A stretch of 64,000 nucleotides of DNA from Bacteroidia bacterium (GTDB lineage Bacteria; Bacteroidota; Bacteroidia; Chitinophagales; Chitinophagaceae). Below, in pieces: positions 8,058-16,912 of the stretch. Position 1 is the stretch's first letter. The number at the start of each line of letters is the position of its first letter. Location: assembly GCA_030429205.1 (NCBI GenBank), contig JAUICZ010000001.1, forward strand, positions 310,001-374,000. The letters run 5' to 3'. A model generated the notes under the pieces. It saw nothing but the letters and a program-made list of their open reading frames with translations. It was not told the origin of the DNA and did not search any database. The position numbers and the translations under genes are program-made.

Positions 8058-9584
8058 ATGTCTGATAAAACAATGCTGATCATTATGGACGGCTGGGGGC
8101 ATGGACAAGTGCCTGATGCTGATGCAATTAAAGCTGCAAATACTCCTTTTGTAGATAGTTTATATAACAAATACCCTAATACAGAGCTGATTACATGTGG
8201 AGAGGCAGTAGGGTTGCCCGACGGTCAAATGGGGAACTCTGAGGTAGGCCACCTGAATTTAGGTGCCGGTCGTATTGTTTATCAAGAGCTACAACGCATA
8301 CATCTTTCTATAAAAAATAATGAGATCGCTAAAAACGATGCATTATTAAATGCTTTCGCGGCAGCTAAGGAAGGTGGTAAAACGCTACACTTTATCGGAC
8401 TGGTTAGCGATGGTGGTGTACACTCGCATATAGATCACTTAAAAGCTTTATGCAACCTGGCAAAAGAGCAACATGTGCCGGATGTAGCCATACATGCCTT
8501 TACAGATGGAAGAGACACAGACCCTAAAAGTGGATTAGGCTATTTAACAGACTTGTTAGTTCATACAAAAACAACCGGGGCTAAACTGGCTTCTGTTTGT
8601 GGCAGATACTATGCTATGGACAGGGATAAACGTTGGGGGCGTGTAAAACTAGCGTACGATGCGCTAACTAAAGGTGTTGGTAGTAAAACTACTGATGCAT
8701 TGGCTGCACTAAAAGCATCTTACGAACAAGAGGTTACAGATGAGTTTGTAAAACCTATAATAGTTACCGATGAAAACGAAGAGCCATTGGCTACTATTAA
8801 AGACGGCGATGTGGTTATCTGCTTTAATTTCAGAACAGACAGGTGCAGAGAAATCACAATTGCATTGACACAACAGGATTTTCCAGAAGAAGAAATGCAC
8901 CATCTAAACCTACATTATGTTACGATGACGGAATATGACAAAACATATAAAAATGTACATGTCATTTTCCACAACGACAATTTAAAGAACACACTTGGAG
9001 AAGTACTCTCTACACAGGGTAAAAAACAAATACGCATTGCAGAAACAGAGAAGTACCCACATGTTACTTTCTTTTTCTCAGGAGGTCGAGAAAAAGAATT
9101 TGATGGAGAAAGGCGTCTAATGGCCGCGTCTCCTCAGGACGTGCCTACATACGACCTAAAGCCAGAAATGAGCGCATATCATATTACTAACCTTATACTG
9201 CCTGAAATAGAACAACAATCTGCTGATTTTATTTGCCTAAACTTTGCCAACACTGATATGGTAGGACACACCGGTGTTTGGGATGCTGCTATTAAAGCTG
9301 CAGAAACGGTAGATGATTGTGTATCGAAAATAATACCGCTAGCTTTAGAGAAAGGCTATACTATTCTTTTAACAGCAGATCATGGCAACTCAGATTATCT
9401 GGTAAACGAAGACGGTTCTCCTAATACGGCACATACACTCAATCCTGTTCCTTTGTTCTTGATATCTAATGATTACAAAGGGAATGTCCGCTCCGGTAAA
9501 TTAGGAGATATCGCACCAACAATACTTAAAATAATGGGGCTACCTATACCGGAAGAGATGACAGGAGATATTTTAGTGGATTAA
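8058..9584 (+). CDS. gpmI: 2,3-bisphosphoglycerate-independent phosphoglycerate mutase
   Basis: Interconverts 3- and 2-phosphoglycerate in glycolysis and gluconeogenesis; a Mn-dependent cytoplasmic enzyme of the alkaline phosphatase superfamily. The 508-residue length is typical. LIIMDGWGHG supplies the first metal-binding Asp (D11). PDGQMGNSEVGHLNLGAG carries the phosphorylated catalytic Ser61. FTDGRDTDP and GRYYAMDRDKRW are substrate-domain motifs. FANTDMVGHTG and LLTADHGNSD provide the remaining Asp and His metal ligands. No residue is missing. Its TAA stop overlaps the stop of the convergent EnvC-like gene through the shared palindrome TTAA, with no hairpin between them. Confidence 0.97.
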   Translation: MSDKTMLIIMDGWGHGQVPDADAIKAANTPFVDSLYNKYPNTELITCGEAVGLPDGQMGNSEVGHLNLGAGRIVYQELQRIHLSIKNNEIAKNDALLNAFAAAKEGGKTLHFIGLVSDGGVHSHIDHLKALCNLAKEQHVPDVAIHAFTDGRDTDPKSGLGYLTDLLVHTKTTGAKLASVCGRYYAMDRDKRWGRVKLAYDALTKGVGSKTTDALAALKASYEQEVTDEFVKPIIVTDENEEPLATIKDGDVVICFNFRTDRCREITIALTQQDFPEEEMHHLNLHYVTMTEYDKTYKNVHVIFHNDNLKNTLGEVLSTQGKKQIRIAETEKYPHVTFFFSGGREKEFDGERRLMAASPQDVPTYDLKPEMSAYHITNLILPEIEQQSADFICLNFANTDMVGHTGVWDAAIKAAETVDDCVSKIIPLALEKGYTILLTADHGNSDYLVNEDGSPNTAHTLNPVPLFLISNDYKGNVRSGKLGDIAPTILKIMGLPIPEEMTGDILVD

Positions 9585-10942
9585 TGAGCGATCCATAGCT
9601 CAGGGTCAACCTTTGTACCGCTTATCCAAATCTGGAAGTTCAACACAGCTTCGCCATCGTCATTGCTGGCTACAGTACCTATGGTTTGTTTTGTTGTTAC
9701 CTTTTGATCAGACTCTACAACAACTTTTCCAAGGTTTTTGTAAAGGGTAAAGTACTGCCCATGATTTATAAGCACATTCCACGTACTGCCATCCATGGTA
9801 AACACTTTAGACACTGTACCTTCAAAACAGGCACGCACATTAGCGCCTCTGTTCGTCCTAATGTCAATACCATAGTTTTCCAGAGTCACCTTTTCTGCAA
9901 TAGGATGCTTGTACCTACCGAACGGTAATGAAATAAAGCCTTTCTCAACAGGCCATGGTAACTTTCCTTTATTACTTTCAAAATTCTTAGACAACTCTGC
10001 CGCTCTGGGTGTTAACCCATAATTGTACTTTATCTCCGCCGGTTCTGCTTTTATCGGCTTTGGCGGTTCTACCTTTACTACTACATTGCTGTTATTACCT
10101 TCGGCTTCTTTTTCTTTATTTTTTTCTGCTTCTGCAAGCAAGCGTTTACGTTCCTCTTCTAATCTTCTTTTCTCTTCTGCTTCTCTGCGCTTACGCTCTT
10201 CTTCCGCTTTTTTACGAGCGATCTCCATTTCTTTTCTAATGATCTCTGCAACGGCTTTATCTATCTCCTCTGCCTTACGCTGGTTTTTTCTGATGGTAGC
10301 CGTCAGCTCTTTTTCTCTACCCTTCAATTCCTGAACAACTGAATTCGTTTTATTTCTATCCTCTTCAATTGCCGTTTTTTGCTTTTGTTCTGTAACCAAT
10401 AACTTATCCTTGGTAGCCTTTTCTGTATTCAAGCTGGCAATCTCGTTCAACAACTGTAGTTGTGTTTTCTTGATTTGCGCAGCCTGATCTTTACGATAAT
10501 CGCGATAACGTTTCAAGTATTTTAGCCTGCGCACAGCTTCATTAAAATCATCGGAAGAGAACAAAAACGCAAGCATATCATATGAACTGCGGCTTTTATA
10601 AGCATAACGTATCGACTGCGCATAACGTGTCTTAAGCACATCCAGATTGCCTTTTAACCTTTCTATTTCTTTATTAGAACGATTAATGCTACCGCCTATC
10701 TGGCTAATCTCTTCATTAATAGTATTAATGAGCCGCTGCCTGCTATTAAGCTGTGTTTGCAATGCACGAAGCTGGCCCATTGTAGCACGAGTGTCTTTTT
10801 GTGTATTGGCCAATTGTTCTTCTGCCTGTGCAATAGATTTAAGAATATACTGCCTGCGCTTCTCCAGCTCTGCCCTGTTGGGTTGTTGGGCCTGCGAAAC
10901 GAAACTAATAGCTATAAGTATTGCAATGGCAAGTTGGCGCAT
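9581..10942 (-). CDS. EnvC-like coiled coil plus degenerate LytM (M23) domain
   Basis: Likely periplasmic activator of peptidoglycan amidases at division, by analogy with E. coli EnvC. The 453-residue product has a signal peptide (MRQLAIAILIAISFVSQAQ), a coiled coil from about residue 20 to 270 with a K/E/R-rich helix, and a C-terminal M23/LytM domain from about 330. The zinc ligands are lost: the usual HxGID is NYGID, and the usual HLHFE is VLNFQ. It should therefore be non-catalytic, as in EnvC. I start at the ATG at 10942. The in-frame TTG at 10969 belongs to a TATTTTTG promoter box, and an AGGAG stretch about 12 nt before the ATG is a rare good Shine-Dalgarno site in this window. Confidence 0.88.
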   Translation of the reverse strand: MRQLAIAILIAISFVSQAQQPNRAELEKRRQYILKSIAQAEEQLANTQKDTRATMGQLRALQTQLNSRQRLINTINEEISQIGGSINRSNKEIERLKGNLDVLKTRYAQSIRYAYKSRSSYDMLAFLFSSDDFNEAVRRLKYLKRYRDYRKDQAAQIKKTQLQLLNEIASLNTEKATKDKLLVTEQKQKTAIEEDRNKTNSVVQELKGREKELTATIRKNQRKAEEIDKAVAEIIRKEMEIARKKAEEERKRREAEEKRRLEEERKRLLAEAEKNKEKEAEGNNSNVVVKVEPPKPIKAEPAEIKYNYGLTPRAAELSKNFESNKGKLPWPVEKGFISLPFGRYKHPIAEKVTLENYGIDIRTNRGANVRACFEGTVSKVFTMDGSTWNVLINHGQYFTLYKNLGKVVVESDQKVTTKQTIGTVASNDDGEAVLNFQIWISGTKVDPELWIAH

Positions 10943-10966
10943 GAAATAGACTCTCCTCTTGATGGG

Positions 10967-10974
10967 CAAAAATA
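10967..10974 (-). promoter_or_regulatory. -7 box of the envC-like gene
   Basis: The minus strand reads TATTTTTG (exact TAnnTTTG). The predicted leader is about 20 nt and carries AGGAG before the ATG at 10942. This is one of the few starts here that looks Shine-Dalgarno driven. Confidence 0.55.
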
Positions 10975-11078
10975 ACTAAATATCATACCCATCAATTATT
11001 TGTAGCCTGAATTTAGCTTTCATTTATCAATATTTTATAGAAAATGCCGACGGTTATTAGTTTCTTTGTCACTTAAAA

Positions 11079-11086
11079 TAAATTTA
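11079..11086 (+). promoter_or_regulatory. Near-consensus -7 box touching yicC start
   Basis: TAAATTTA (one mismatch to TAnnTTTG) ends 1 nt before the ATG at 11088. With standard spacing the transcript would start inside the first codons. The later in-frame ATG at 11100 (MTGFGRA) is then the alternative start. Confidence 0.35.
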
Positions 11087-11087
11087 C

Positions 11088-11963
11088 ATGCTGTATTCGA
11101 TGACAGGGTTTGGGCGAGCAGAAGCCCAGGTGAACGGGAAACAAGTGGTAGCAGAAATAAAATCTTTGAACGGGAAACAGTTTGAGGTGTTGACCAAATT
11201 ACCTCCAATTTTACGTTCTTATGAGCTGGACATCCGCAATGCACTCAATAAAAAACTTTTCAGAGGCAGTATTGATCTGACGGTTAGTATAAAGCAAGAA
11301 GGTGCCAGTAAACCCATGTCTGTAAATACAGAGTTGGCTGCTTTCTATTACAACAGCATGTCGCAAATAGCCGACAAACTAAATATAGAGCAAGACAATG
11401 TACTTTCTACCATCATGCGAATGCCCGAAGTGGTAGCCCCTGATCAGGAAGTATTGCCGGAAGAAGAGTGGGAACAGGTAAGCAATGTGATCAACAATGC
11501 AGCTGAAGCATTAATGAAACATCGCAAGAGAGAAGGAGAAGCGCTGTATAAAGACTTAAACCTACGCATTAACAACATAGAAAGCTTATTACAAGATATA
11601 GCTCCATTAGAAGCAGCAAGATCTGAAAAGGTAAGAGCTCGTGTCAACCAATCTATGAACGATTTCATTGCTAAAGAAAAAGTTGATCAAAACAGGTTTG
11701 AGCAGGAAATGATCTACTACTTGGAACGTATGGATTTTTCTGAAGAAAAAACAAGGTTACAACAACACTGTAAATACTTTCACGAGACAATTTCAAGCGA
11801 TGGAACTACTAAGGGTAAACGCATAGGTTTCATTATGCAAGAGGTAGGTAGAGAAATCAATACATTGGGGGCAAAGGCTAACGATGCTGATATACAGCAA
11901 ATCGTCATCAATATGAAAGACGAGTTGGAAAAAGCTAAAGAGCAGGTACTGAATATTTTATAA
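11088..11963 (+). CDS. yicC: YicC family endoribonuclease
   Basis: Cytoplasmic RNase of the YicC/YloC family; E. coli YicC is an endoribonuclease involved in sRNA turnover. The 291-residue product has the family N-terminus YSMTGFGRAEAQVNGK followed by VAEIKSLNGKQFEV. The C-terminal DUF1732 block includes FEQEMIYYLERMDFSEEKTRL, GKRIGFIMQEVGREINTLG and IVINMKDELEKAKEQVLNI. The length matches the family. It is followed after 22 bp by gldH on the same strand, so the two are probably co-transcribed. If the near-consensus promoter box directly upstream is real, translation may begin at the internal ATG at 11100. Confidence 0.93.
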   Translation: MLYSMTGFGRAEAQVNGKQVVAEIKSLNGKQFEVLTKLPPILRSYELDIRNALNKKLFRGSIDLTVSIKQEGASKPMSVNTELAAFYYNSMSQIADKLNIEQDNVLSTIMRMPEVVAPDQEVLPEEEWEQVSNVINNAAEALMKHRKREGEALYKDLNLRINNIESLLQDIAPLEAARSEKVRARVNQSMNDFIAKEKVDQNRFEQEMIYYLERMDFSEEKTRLQQHCKYFHETISSDGTTKGKRIGFIMQEVGREINTLGAKANDADIQQIVINMKDELEKAKEQVLNIL

Positions 11964-11985
11964 AACAAACAGAGCAGCTCTATAC

Positions 11986-12474
11986 ATGCAGCAAAGTATT
12001 AAAATAGTCTTAGGTTTTTGTTTGATCATCTTGATGGCAGGTTGTTTATCATCGCCCTACTATCAAAAGCAATACCCCATTCCTCATAACGAATGGGCAT
12101 ACAACAATACGCCTTCTTTCAAGTTTGATGTTACAGATACCAATGCCTTATACAATATATACTTCCTGATGCGTCATACAGATGCATACCCTTACTCAAA
12201 CATATGGCTGATAGTAAAAACCAAAGAACCGGGTGATACTACTTTTGAAAGAACACGTATTGAGATACCTATGGCAGAACCATCCGGCAAATGGCTGGGC
12301 CGTGGTATGGGTGGTATATGGGAGCACCGCATGCCAATATCCAACGAAGGCGACACGGTTATGCTGCGCAAATTAGGCACATGGGAAATAGAATTGGAGC
12401 AAAATATGCGTATGAACCCACTGCCGGAAGTTTTACAAGTAGGGATACGTGTTGAGAAGAAGCCAAAACCTTAA
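11986..12474 (+). CDS. gldH: Gliding motility lipoprotein GldH
   Basis: Outer-membrane or periplasmic lipoprotein needed for gliding in Flavobacterium johnsoniae, where Gld proteins support the type IX secretion/gliding machinery. The 162-residue product has a lipoprotein signal ending at the lipobox LMAGC (Cys about residue 20). The mature part shows the family pattern: an N-terminal WAYNN segment, then FDVTDTNALYNIYFLMRHTDAYPYSNIWL and LGRGMGGIWEHRMPI. Length and pattern fit GldH, and its position after yicC adds support. Together with a T9SS sorting domain at 32.6 kb it suggests a gliding or T9SS-competent cell. Confidence 0.88.
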   Translation: MQQSIKIVLGFCLIILMAGCLSSPYYQKQYPIPHNEWAYNNTPSFKFDVTDTNALYNIYFLMRHTDAYPYSNIWLIVKTKEPGDTTFERTRIEIPMAEPSGKWLGRGMGGIWEHRMPISNEGDTVMLRKLGTWEIELEQNMRMNPLPEVLQVGIRVEKKPKP

Positions 12475-12479
12475 CTTTA

Positions 12480-12504
12480 TGGTGTAACATAACTTATTAC
12501 ACCA
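12480..12504 (+). repeat. Perfect inverted repeat just before the histidine kinase start
   Basis: TGGTGTAA (12480-12487) and TTACACCA (12497-12504) form a perfect 8-bp inverted repeat with a 9-nt centre, ending 1 nt before the kinase ATG. It has no U-run, so it could be a protein operator or an mRNA hairpin that gates translation. Confidence 0.5.
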
Positions 12505-12505
12505 A

Positions 12506-13474
12506 ATGCGCTTATTTACCACCGCACACATCTTACTATTTTTATATGTAGTTTCTGCAATACTGTTTTGGGGGTACAGCCTTGAGAACAATAGCCAAAC
12601 TATATATCAGCTAGAGTACAAATCTCTACAGGCAGAAGTTGATAGCGCTGCCAGCCCCGGCACTTTTAACGGACGTTTAGAGTCTATTAAGAATAAACGA
12701 GATACCCGCACTAAACAATATATTGGCGAGGGTAGTACTTTTTTACTGGTAATCATCATTGGTGCTGCCGTCGTTTATACCTCTTTCAGACGAAGTATCA
12801 GATTATCAAAACAACAGAACAACTTTATGCTGTCTGTTACGCACGAGCTCAAATCTCCTATAGCAGCTATGAAGCTGAACTTACAAACTCTGGAACGACA
12901 TAAATTAGACGAAGAGAAAAAAGGCCTGCTCGTCAACAGGTGTGTTAAAGAAGCTAATAGACTTAATGACCTTTGTAATAACATGCTTTTTGCATCGCAA
13001 ATGGAAGGACGCCAATACAAACCTGCCAAAGAGAAACTTAGCTTGTCAGATTTAGTAAATGATAGCCTTCATGATTATGCTTCCAGCTATCCAAACAGAT
13101 TTGTAGTAAAAGAAATGGATACCGTTTCAATAACAGGAGATAAAGTTTCTTTGCAGATGGCGGTTAATAACCTATTGGAAAATGCTATTAAGTATACCCC
13201 TGCAGAGAAGCCTGTTACAGTTTCCTTAGTAGAAAATGGCAACCAGGTTATATTATCCATTGCTGATGAGGGACATGGTATACCTGAAGATGAAAAGCCT
13301 AAGATTTTTAACAAGTTCTATCGTGTAGGTAATGAAGAAACCAGAAAATCGAAAGGCACAGGACTAGGACTATACCTCACTTCTAAGATTGTGAAACAAC
13401 ACAGAGGTAAAATTTCAGTAAAAGATAATGAGCCACAAGGTGCGGTGTTTGAAATCGCATTGCCTGTTGCTTAA
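12506..13474 (+). CDS. Membrane sensor histidine kinase
   Basis: Two-component sensor kinase with 322 residues. Membrane helices at about 7-24 and 78-94 flank a short periplasmic loop of about 55 residues, too small for a known ligand domain. The HisKA segment [17 protein letters not shown] carries the phospho-acceptor His113. N box: [13 protein letters not shown]1: [21 protein letters not shown] (split). G2: GTGLGLYL. All catalytic boxes are intact. No response regulator gene is next to it, so it is an orphan in this window. It follows gldH by 31 bp with an inverted repeat in the gap, and its TAA overlaps the stop of rnhB on the other strand. The signal sensed cannot be inferred. Confidence 0.92.
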   Translation: MRLFTTAHILLFLYVVSAILFWGYSLENNSQTIYQLEYKSLQAEVDSAASPGTFNGRLESIKNKRDTRTKQYIGEGSTFLLVIIIGAAVVYTSFRRSIRLSKQQNNFMLSVTHELKSPIAAMKLNLQTLERHKLDEEKKGLLVNRCVKEANRLNDLCNNMLFASQMEGRQYKPAKEKLSLSDLVNDSLHDYASSYPNRFVVKEMDTVSITGDKVSLQMAVNNLLENAIKYTPAEKPVTVSLVENGNQVILSIADEGHGIPEDEKPKIFNKFYRVGNEETRKSKGTGLGLYLTSKIVKQHRGKISVKDNEPQGAVFEIALPVA

Positions 13475-14058
13475 TTCGGTACTTCTTTCCACTTGAACGT
13501 TTTCCTGTGATATGGAGAACTGCCATGTACCATTAATTGTTTACGGTGTGCTATGGTTCCGTACCCCTTGTTCTTATCCCAGCTATATTGCGGATACTTT
13601 TTATGCAGCATCAGCATATACTCATCTCTATGGGTTTTTGCCAGTATACTGGCAGCAGCAATAGACATATACTTTCCATCTCCTTTAACTATACACTGAT
13701 GCGGTATTCCTAAATAAGCGGGAAAACGGTTACCGTCTATCAACAATAATTCAGGACGTACTTCCAGATGATCAATCGCTATATGCATGGCTTTAAAAGA
13801 GGCTTTCAGAATATTGATCTCGTCAATTTCCTCATGTGTACACATAGCTACATGCCACGCCAACGCTTCTTTTTCAATAATCACTCTCAACTCATCTCTC
13901 TGGGTTTCAGAAAGCTGTTTACTGTCATTCAGCAATTCATTAGAAAAACCTTCCGGCAAAATTACTGCTGCCGCACATACAGGTCCTGCCAGGCAACCGC
14001 GGCCTGCCTCGTCGCAACCTGCTTCAACTAATCCTTTTTGAAAATAACTGGCTAACAT
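13471..14058 (-). CDS. rnhB: Ribonuclease HII
   Basis: Cleaves the RNA strand of RNA-DNA hybrids and single ribonucleotides in DNA; cytoplasmic. The 195-residue product opens with [20 protein letters not shown], which contains the DEAGRG active site (Asp16 and Glu17) and the GR(G)xxAGP substrate loop. LLIDGNRF and [11 protein letters not shown] provide the later conserved Asp and SILAKTxRD motifs of RNase HII. The C-terminal [13 protein letters not shown] is also family-typical. The start ATG at 14058 is unambiguous. It is convergent with the histidine kinase and shares a 4-base TTAA stop overlap. Confidence 0.96.
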   Translation of the reverse strand: MLASYFQKGLVEAGCDEAGRGCLAGPVCAAAVILPEGFSNELLNDSKQLSETQRDELRVIIEKEALAWHVAMCTHEEIDEINILKASFKAMHIAIDHLEVRPELLLIDGNRFPAYLGIPHQCIVKGDGKYMSIAAASILAKTHRDEYMLMLHKKYPQYSWDKNKGYGTIAHRKQLMVHGSSPYHRKTFKWKEVPN

Positions 14059-14081
14059 AAACGTACAAGATACATAGAAAC

Positions 14082-14112
14082 AAAAAAAGCCACCCTAATA
14101 GGGTAGCTTTTT
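14082..14112 (-). terminator. Terminator of the 14.1-15.0 kb lipoprotein gene
   Basis: AGCCACCCT (14088-14096), the loop AAT and AGGGTAGCT (14100-14108) pair fully on the minus-strand transcript through one G-U pair. They are followed there by a run of seven U. It sits 20 nt after the stop of the lipoprotein gene. Confidence 0.8.
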
Positions 14113-14133
14113 AAAACATTCTTTATGACCATA

Positions 14134-14955
14134 TTATTCAGCAGGTAGTGGCTCTTCTGTAGCCAAAGTAAACTCACGTGTCACTTTGGTCATAGATCCT
14201 TCTATTGGATTGCCATCTTTATCAACGAGTGTCAATGTAATTTCCGGAGTCCCGGTAGGGATATGATGTAGGAAATAGGCTTTCCAATCTGTAATTACCA
14301 TAGTGGTATCTACATTATTGCCTTTGATATGTGCCAATACATGGTTACCGTCAGCACCAATTTCAGTATTCCACGGGAAGAAATCAAACAACAACTTATC
14401 AGTATTCGCAGCACCTACATATTGCCCTTTCGGTCTGCTGTAGAACAGCATAGGTGTCGTTGGGTCATCCAGCTTTTCCACCTTACCATCTTCAGTAACT
14501 TTGAAATGATAAAGAATAGAAGCGCCTTCGCTTTTTACGCTTTCGTGATATGAACGTGATAAAAATGCTAACAAGTAATGCTCTGTATTCTTTTCAAGTA
14601 CTACCTGATGATGCGGTTCATATAATGCAGCATATGGCTGATTATCTAAAATAAAGTGTATATGCTGTCCTTTCGCAGAATTAGCACACATTTTCACATC
14701 TGCATCCGCAGTTTGGCTCATTAATTCATAATTCTCAACACTAAAGTTGAATCCTACATTTACTTTACCATCCTCTTCAAGTGCCGTAACAGATTGCACA
14801 GATAATTTTGCTCCATCATATTCAGGCGAGCCTACAGCCTCTGACAACTCTACCGGAGTTTGCTTTATTACTGTTTCTTCTTCCTTTTCTGCATTGTCAG
14901 CACACGCTGCAAATAATAACACTGTTCCTAAAGTCAAATATTTTACGTATCTCAT
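14134..14955 (-). CDS. Lipoprotein of unknown function
   Basis: No family recognised. The 273-residue product has a short lipoprotein signal (MRYVKYLTLGTVLLFAACADN) with lipobox LFAAC at about residues 14-18, so it should be anchored to the outer or inner membrane. The mature part is rich in beta strands and acidic residues and contains GQHIHFILDNQPYAALYEPH and YHFKVTEDGKVEKLDD. His-containing GQHIHFILDNQP resembles small metal-binding beta-sandwich proteins, but I would not assign a function from that. A TAGTTTTG promoter box lies about 30 nt upstream, and a terminator follows. It is divergent from the DUF58-BatA operon. Confidence 0.75.
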   Translation of the reverse strand: MRYVKYLTLGTVLLFAACADNAEKEEETVIKQTPVELSEAVGSPEYDGAKLSVQSVTALEEDGKVNVGFNFSVENYELMSQTADADVKMCANSAKGQHIHFILDNQPYAALYEPHHQVVLEKNTEHYLLAFLSRSYHESVKSEGASILYHFKVTEDGKVEKLDDPTTPMLFYSRPKGQYVGAANTDKLLFDFFPWNTEIGADGNHVLAHIKGNNVDTTMVITDWKAYFLHHIPTGTPEITLTLVDKDGNPIEGSMTKVTREFTLATEEPLPAE

Positions 14956-14983
14956 AATGGTTGTATTTTGTAGCTATATATAG

Positions 14984-14991
14984 CAAAACTA
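14984..14991 (-). promoter_or_regulatory. -7 box of the lipoprotein gene
   Basis: The minus strand reads TAGTTTTG (exact TAnnTTTG), 29 nt before the ATG at 14955. It is divergent from the DUF58 promoter at 15070. Confidence 0.5.
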
Positions 14992-15069
14992 AGACTATAA
15001 GGCGAGGGGAACAGTTATTTTTCACAAAAATTTTAGTTTTTACCCCGGGCATATAAATTACTGAACTGT

Positions 15070-15077
15070 TACATTTG
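15070..15077 (+). promoter_or_regulatory. -7 box of the DUF58-BatA operon
   Basis: TACATTTG (exact TAnnTTTG) ends 14 nt before the ATG at 15092. A promoter here means the operon starts with DUF58; the moxR gene that usually precedes DUF58 is absent from this position. Confidence 0.55.
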
Positions 15078-15091
15078 TTGGTCGATATATT

Positions 15092-15961
15092 ATGATGACT
15101 ACATCAGAAATATTAAAACGTGTAAGACGTATAGAGATCAAGACTAAAGGCTTGAGCAATCACATCTTTGCAGGAGAGTACCACTCTGCCTTTAAAGGAC
15201 GTGGTATGTCCTTCAGCGAAGTGCGCGAATACCAACATGGCGATGATGTAAAGAATATTGACTGGAATGTGACCGCACGTTTCTCTACGCCATTTGTAAA
15301 GGTTTTTGAGGAAGAACGTGAGTTAATATTAATGTTGCTGGTGGATGTGAGCGGAAGTTCTTTGTTCGGCACGACAGAAAGACTAAAAAGGGACTTGATC
15401 ACAGAAATAAGTGCTGTACTATCTTTCGCTGCAGCTACTAATAACGACAAGGTTGGTGTTATTTTCTTTAGCGATAAAGTAGAAAAATTCATTCCGCCTA
15501 AAAAAGGACGTTCTCACATTCTACGTATCATTCGCGAATTGATCGCCTTAGAACCTAACCAAACAGGCGGAACCAATGTAGCATGCGCTTTAGAGTACCT
15601 TAATCAGGTACAAAAGAAAAGAGCAATTACTTTTTGTATTAGCGATTTCATCAGCGAACCTTACGAGAAGCCATTGCAACTGGCTGCGCGCAGGCACGAT
15701 ATGGTAGGTATACAGGTTTTCGATAAACATGACAGAGATTTGCCCGATGCAGGTTTGATACAAGTAGAAGATGCTGAAACAAAAGACACTGTATGGCTGG
15801 ACACCAGCGACAGAAGTGTGAGAGCAAACTATATACACAAGTTCGAAGAGCAAAAAAAATACTGTATACAGTCTTTTAGGAAAAGTGGGGCGTCGCTATT
15901 AAGTGTACGAACTGATCAGGATTATGTAAAATCTTTACAAGGTTTCTTTAAAGCAAGATAA
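15092..15961 (+). CDS. DUF58 domain protein (vWA-like partner of MoxR ATPases)
   Basis: Cytoplasmic protein with a vWA-like fold, normally encoded between a moxR AAA+ ATPase gene and bat genes. The 289-residue product contains the DUF58 signature: GEYHSAFKGRGMSFSEVREY followed by GDDVKNIDWNVTARF. Next comes a degenerate vWA stretch LMLLVDVSGSSLFGT, whose DVSGSS keeps a MIDAS-like DxSxS, and VIFFSDKVEKFIPP. ATG triplets at 15092 and 15095 are equivalent starts. It is followed with no gap by the BatD-like gene. The usual upstream moxR is missing here, so its ATPase partner must be encoded elsewhere or the complex differs. Confidence 0.9.
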   Translation: MMTTSEILKRVRRIEIKTKGLSNHIFAGEYHSAFKGRGMSFSEVREYQHGDDVKNIDWNVTARFSTPFVKVFEEERELILMLLVDVSGSSLFGTTERLKRDLITEISAVLSFAAATNNDKVGVIFFSDKVEKFIPPKKGRSHILRIIRELIALEPNQTGGTNVACALEYLNQVQKKRAITFCISDFISEPYEKPLQLAARRHDMVGIQVFDKHDRDLPDAGLIQVEDAETKDTVWLDTSDRSVRANYIHKFEEQKKYCIQSFRKSGASLLSVRTDQDYVKSLQGFFKAR

Positions 15962-16912
15962 ATGAATTGTAAACACATTACATATCGTTTATTGATACTG
16001 CCGATACTATTGTTTTCGGTTTATGTTCACGCACAATCAGAAGTATCGGCTAAGGTAGATGCAAAAAAAATTGCAATAGGCGATCAGGTAAAACTCTTCA
16101 TTGAGGCAAAACCGGATGCCGACGAACAGCTGGTTTGGGCTACACTACCTGACACATTCAATAACCTGGAAGTTGTTGAAAAGGGTAAGATCGATACCGT
16201 AAATACCAATGGTATCATTACGTATAAACAAAAGCTGTTAGTCACAGGTTGGGATTCCGGAATGTTCCAAATACCATCATTTGAGTTTACAGCTAACCCT
16301 AAGCAAGGCACCCCTTACAAAATAGCCACTGATAGTTTTGACATTTTGGTACAAACCATCCCTGTTGATACCACCAAACCATTTAAGCCCATTGTAGATA
16401 TAATGGAAGTAGAAATGACATGGGAAGACTATCTGTGGTACATTGTAGGCGCAATTGTCGCTATCGGGCTTATTATATTCTTGATATACTACTTTAAAAA
16501 GAATAAAGGCAATAAAAAACCTGTACTAAAACCTAAGGGACCTACAGAAACACCTAACCAAGAAGCTCTTAGACTACTAAACGAACTGGCAGAAAAACAA
16601 CTTTGGCAAAACGACAAGATAAAAGAGTATTATGTGGAATTAACTGGTATTCTACGTAACTATATTGAAGCGCGTTTTAAAACCTCTGTAATGGAGCTTA
16701 CTTCTGACGAGTTACTAGAGGTCATTAGCAGAAACAGCAAAATGGCAGTGCACAGAGAGCAGTTAGCAACAGTATTACGCATTGCCGACATGGCGAAGTT
16801 TGCAAAAGCAAAACCTTTGCCACAAGAACATACTGATGCTTTTGACAAGACAAAAGATTTTGTGCTAAATACTAAACCTGTAGAAATAGATAACACCAAA
16901 AAGCAAGCATGA
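15962..16912 (+). CDS. BatD-like membrane protein, short form
   Basis: 316 residues with a signal peptide (ending VYVHAQ at about residue 26). A beta-rich N-terminal domain (VSAKVDAKKIAIGDQVKLFI) resembles the oxygen-tolerance BatD repeat. One membrane helix (about 158-178, WYIVGAIVAIGLIIFLIYYF) is followed by a cytoplasmic helical domain with LLNELAEKQLWQNDKIKEYY and LTGILRNYIEARF, a pattern shared with DUF4381 proteins of MoxR-vWA operons. Full BatD proteins are about 550-600 residues and have more beta repeats, so this is a reduced version. It overlaps batA by 4 bp (ATGA). The role is inferred from position: a scaffold between the cytoplasmic DUF58 protein and the periplasmic vWA protein. 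Confidence 0.75.
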   Translation: MNCKHITYRLLILPILLFSVYVHAQSEVSAKVDAKKIAIGDQVKLFIEAKPDADEQLVWATLPDTFNNLEVVEKGKIDTVNTNGIITYKQKLLVTGWDSGMFQIPSFEFTANPKQGTPYKIATDSFDILVQTIPVDTTKPFKPIVDIMEVEMTWEDYLWYIVGAIVAIGLIIFLIYYFKKNKGNKKPVLKPKGPTETPNQEALRLLNELAEKQLWQNDKIKEYYVELTGILRNYIEARFKTSVMELTSDELLEVISRNSKMAVHREQLATVLRIADMAKFAKAKPLPQEHTDAFDKTKDFVLNTKPVEIDNTKKQA

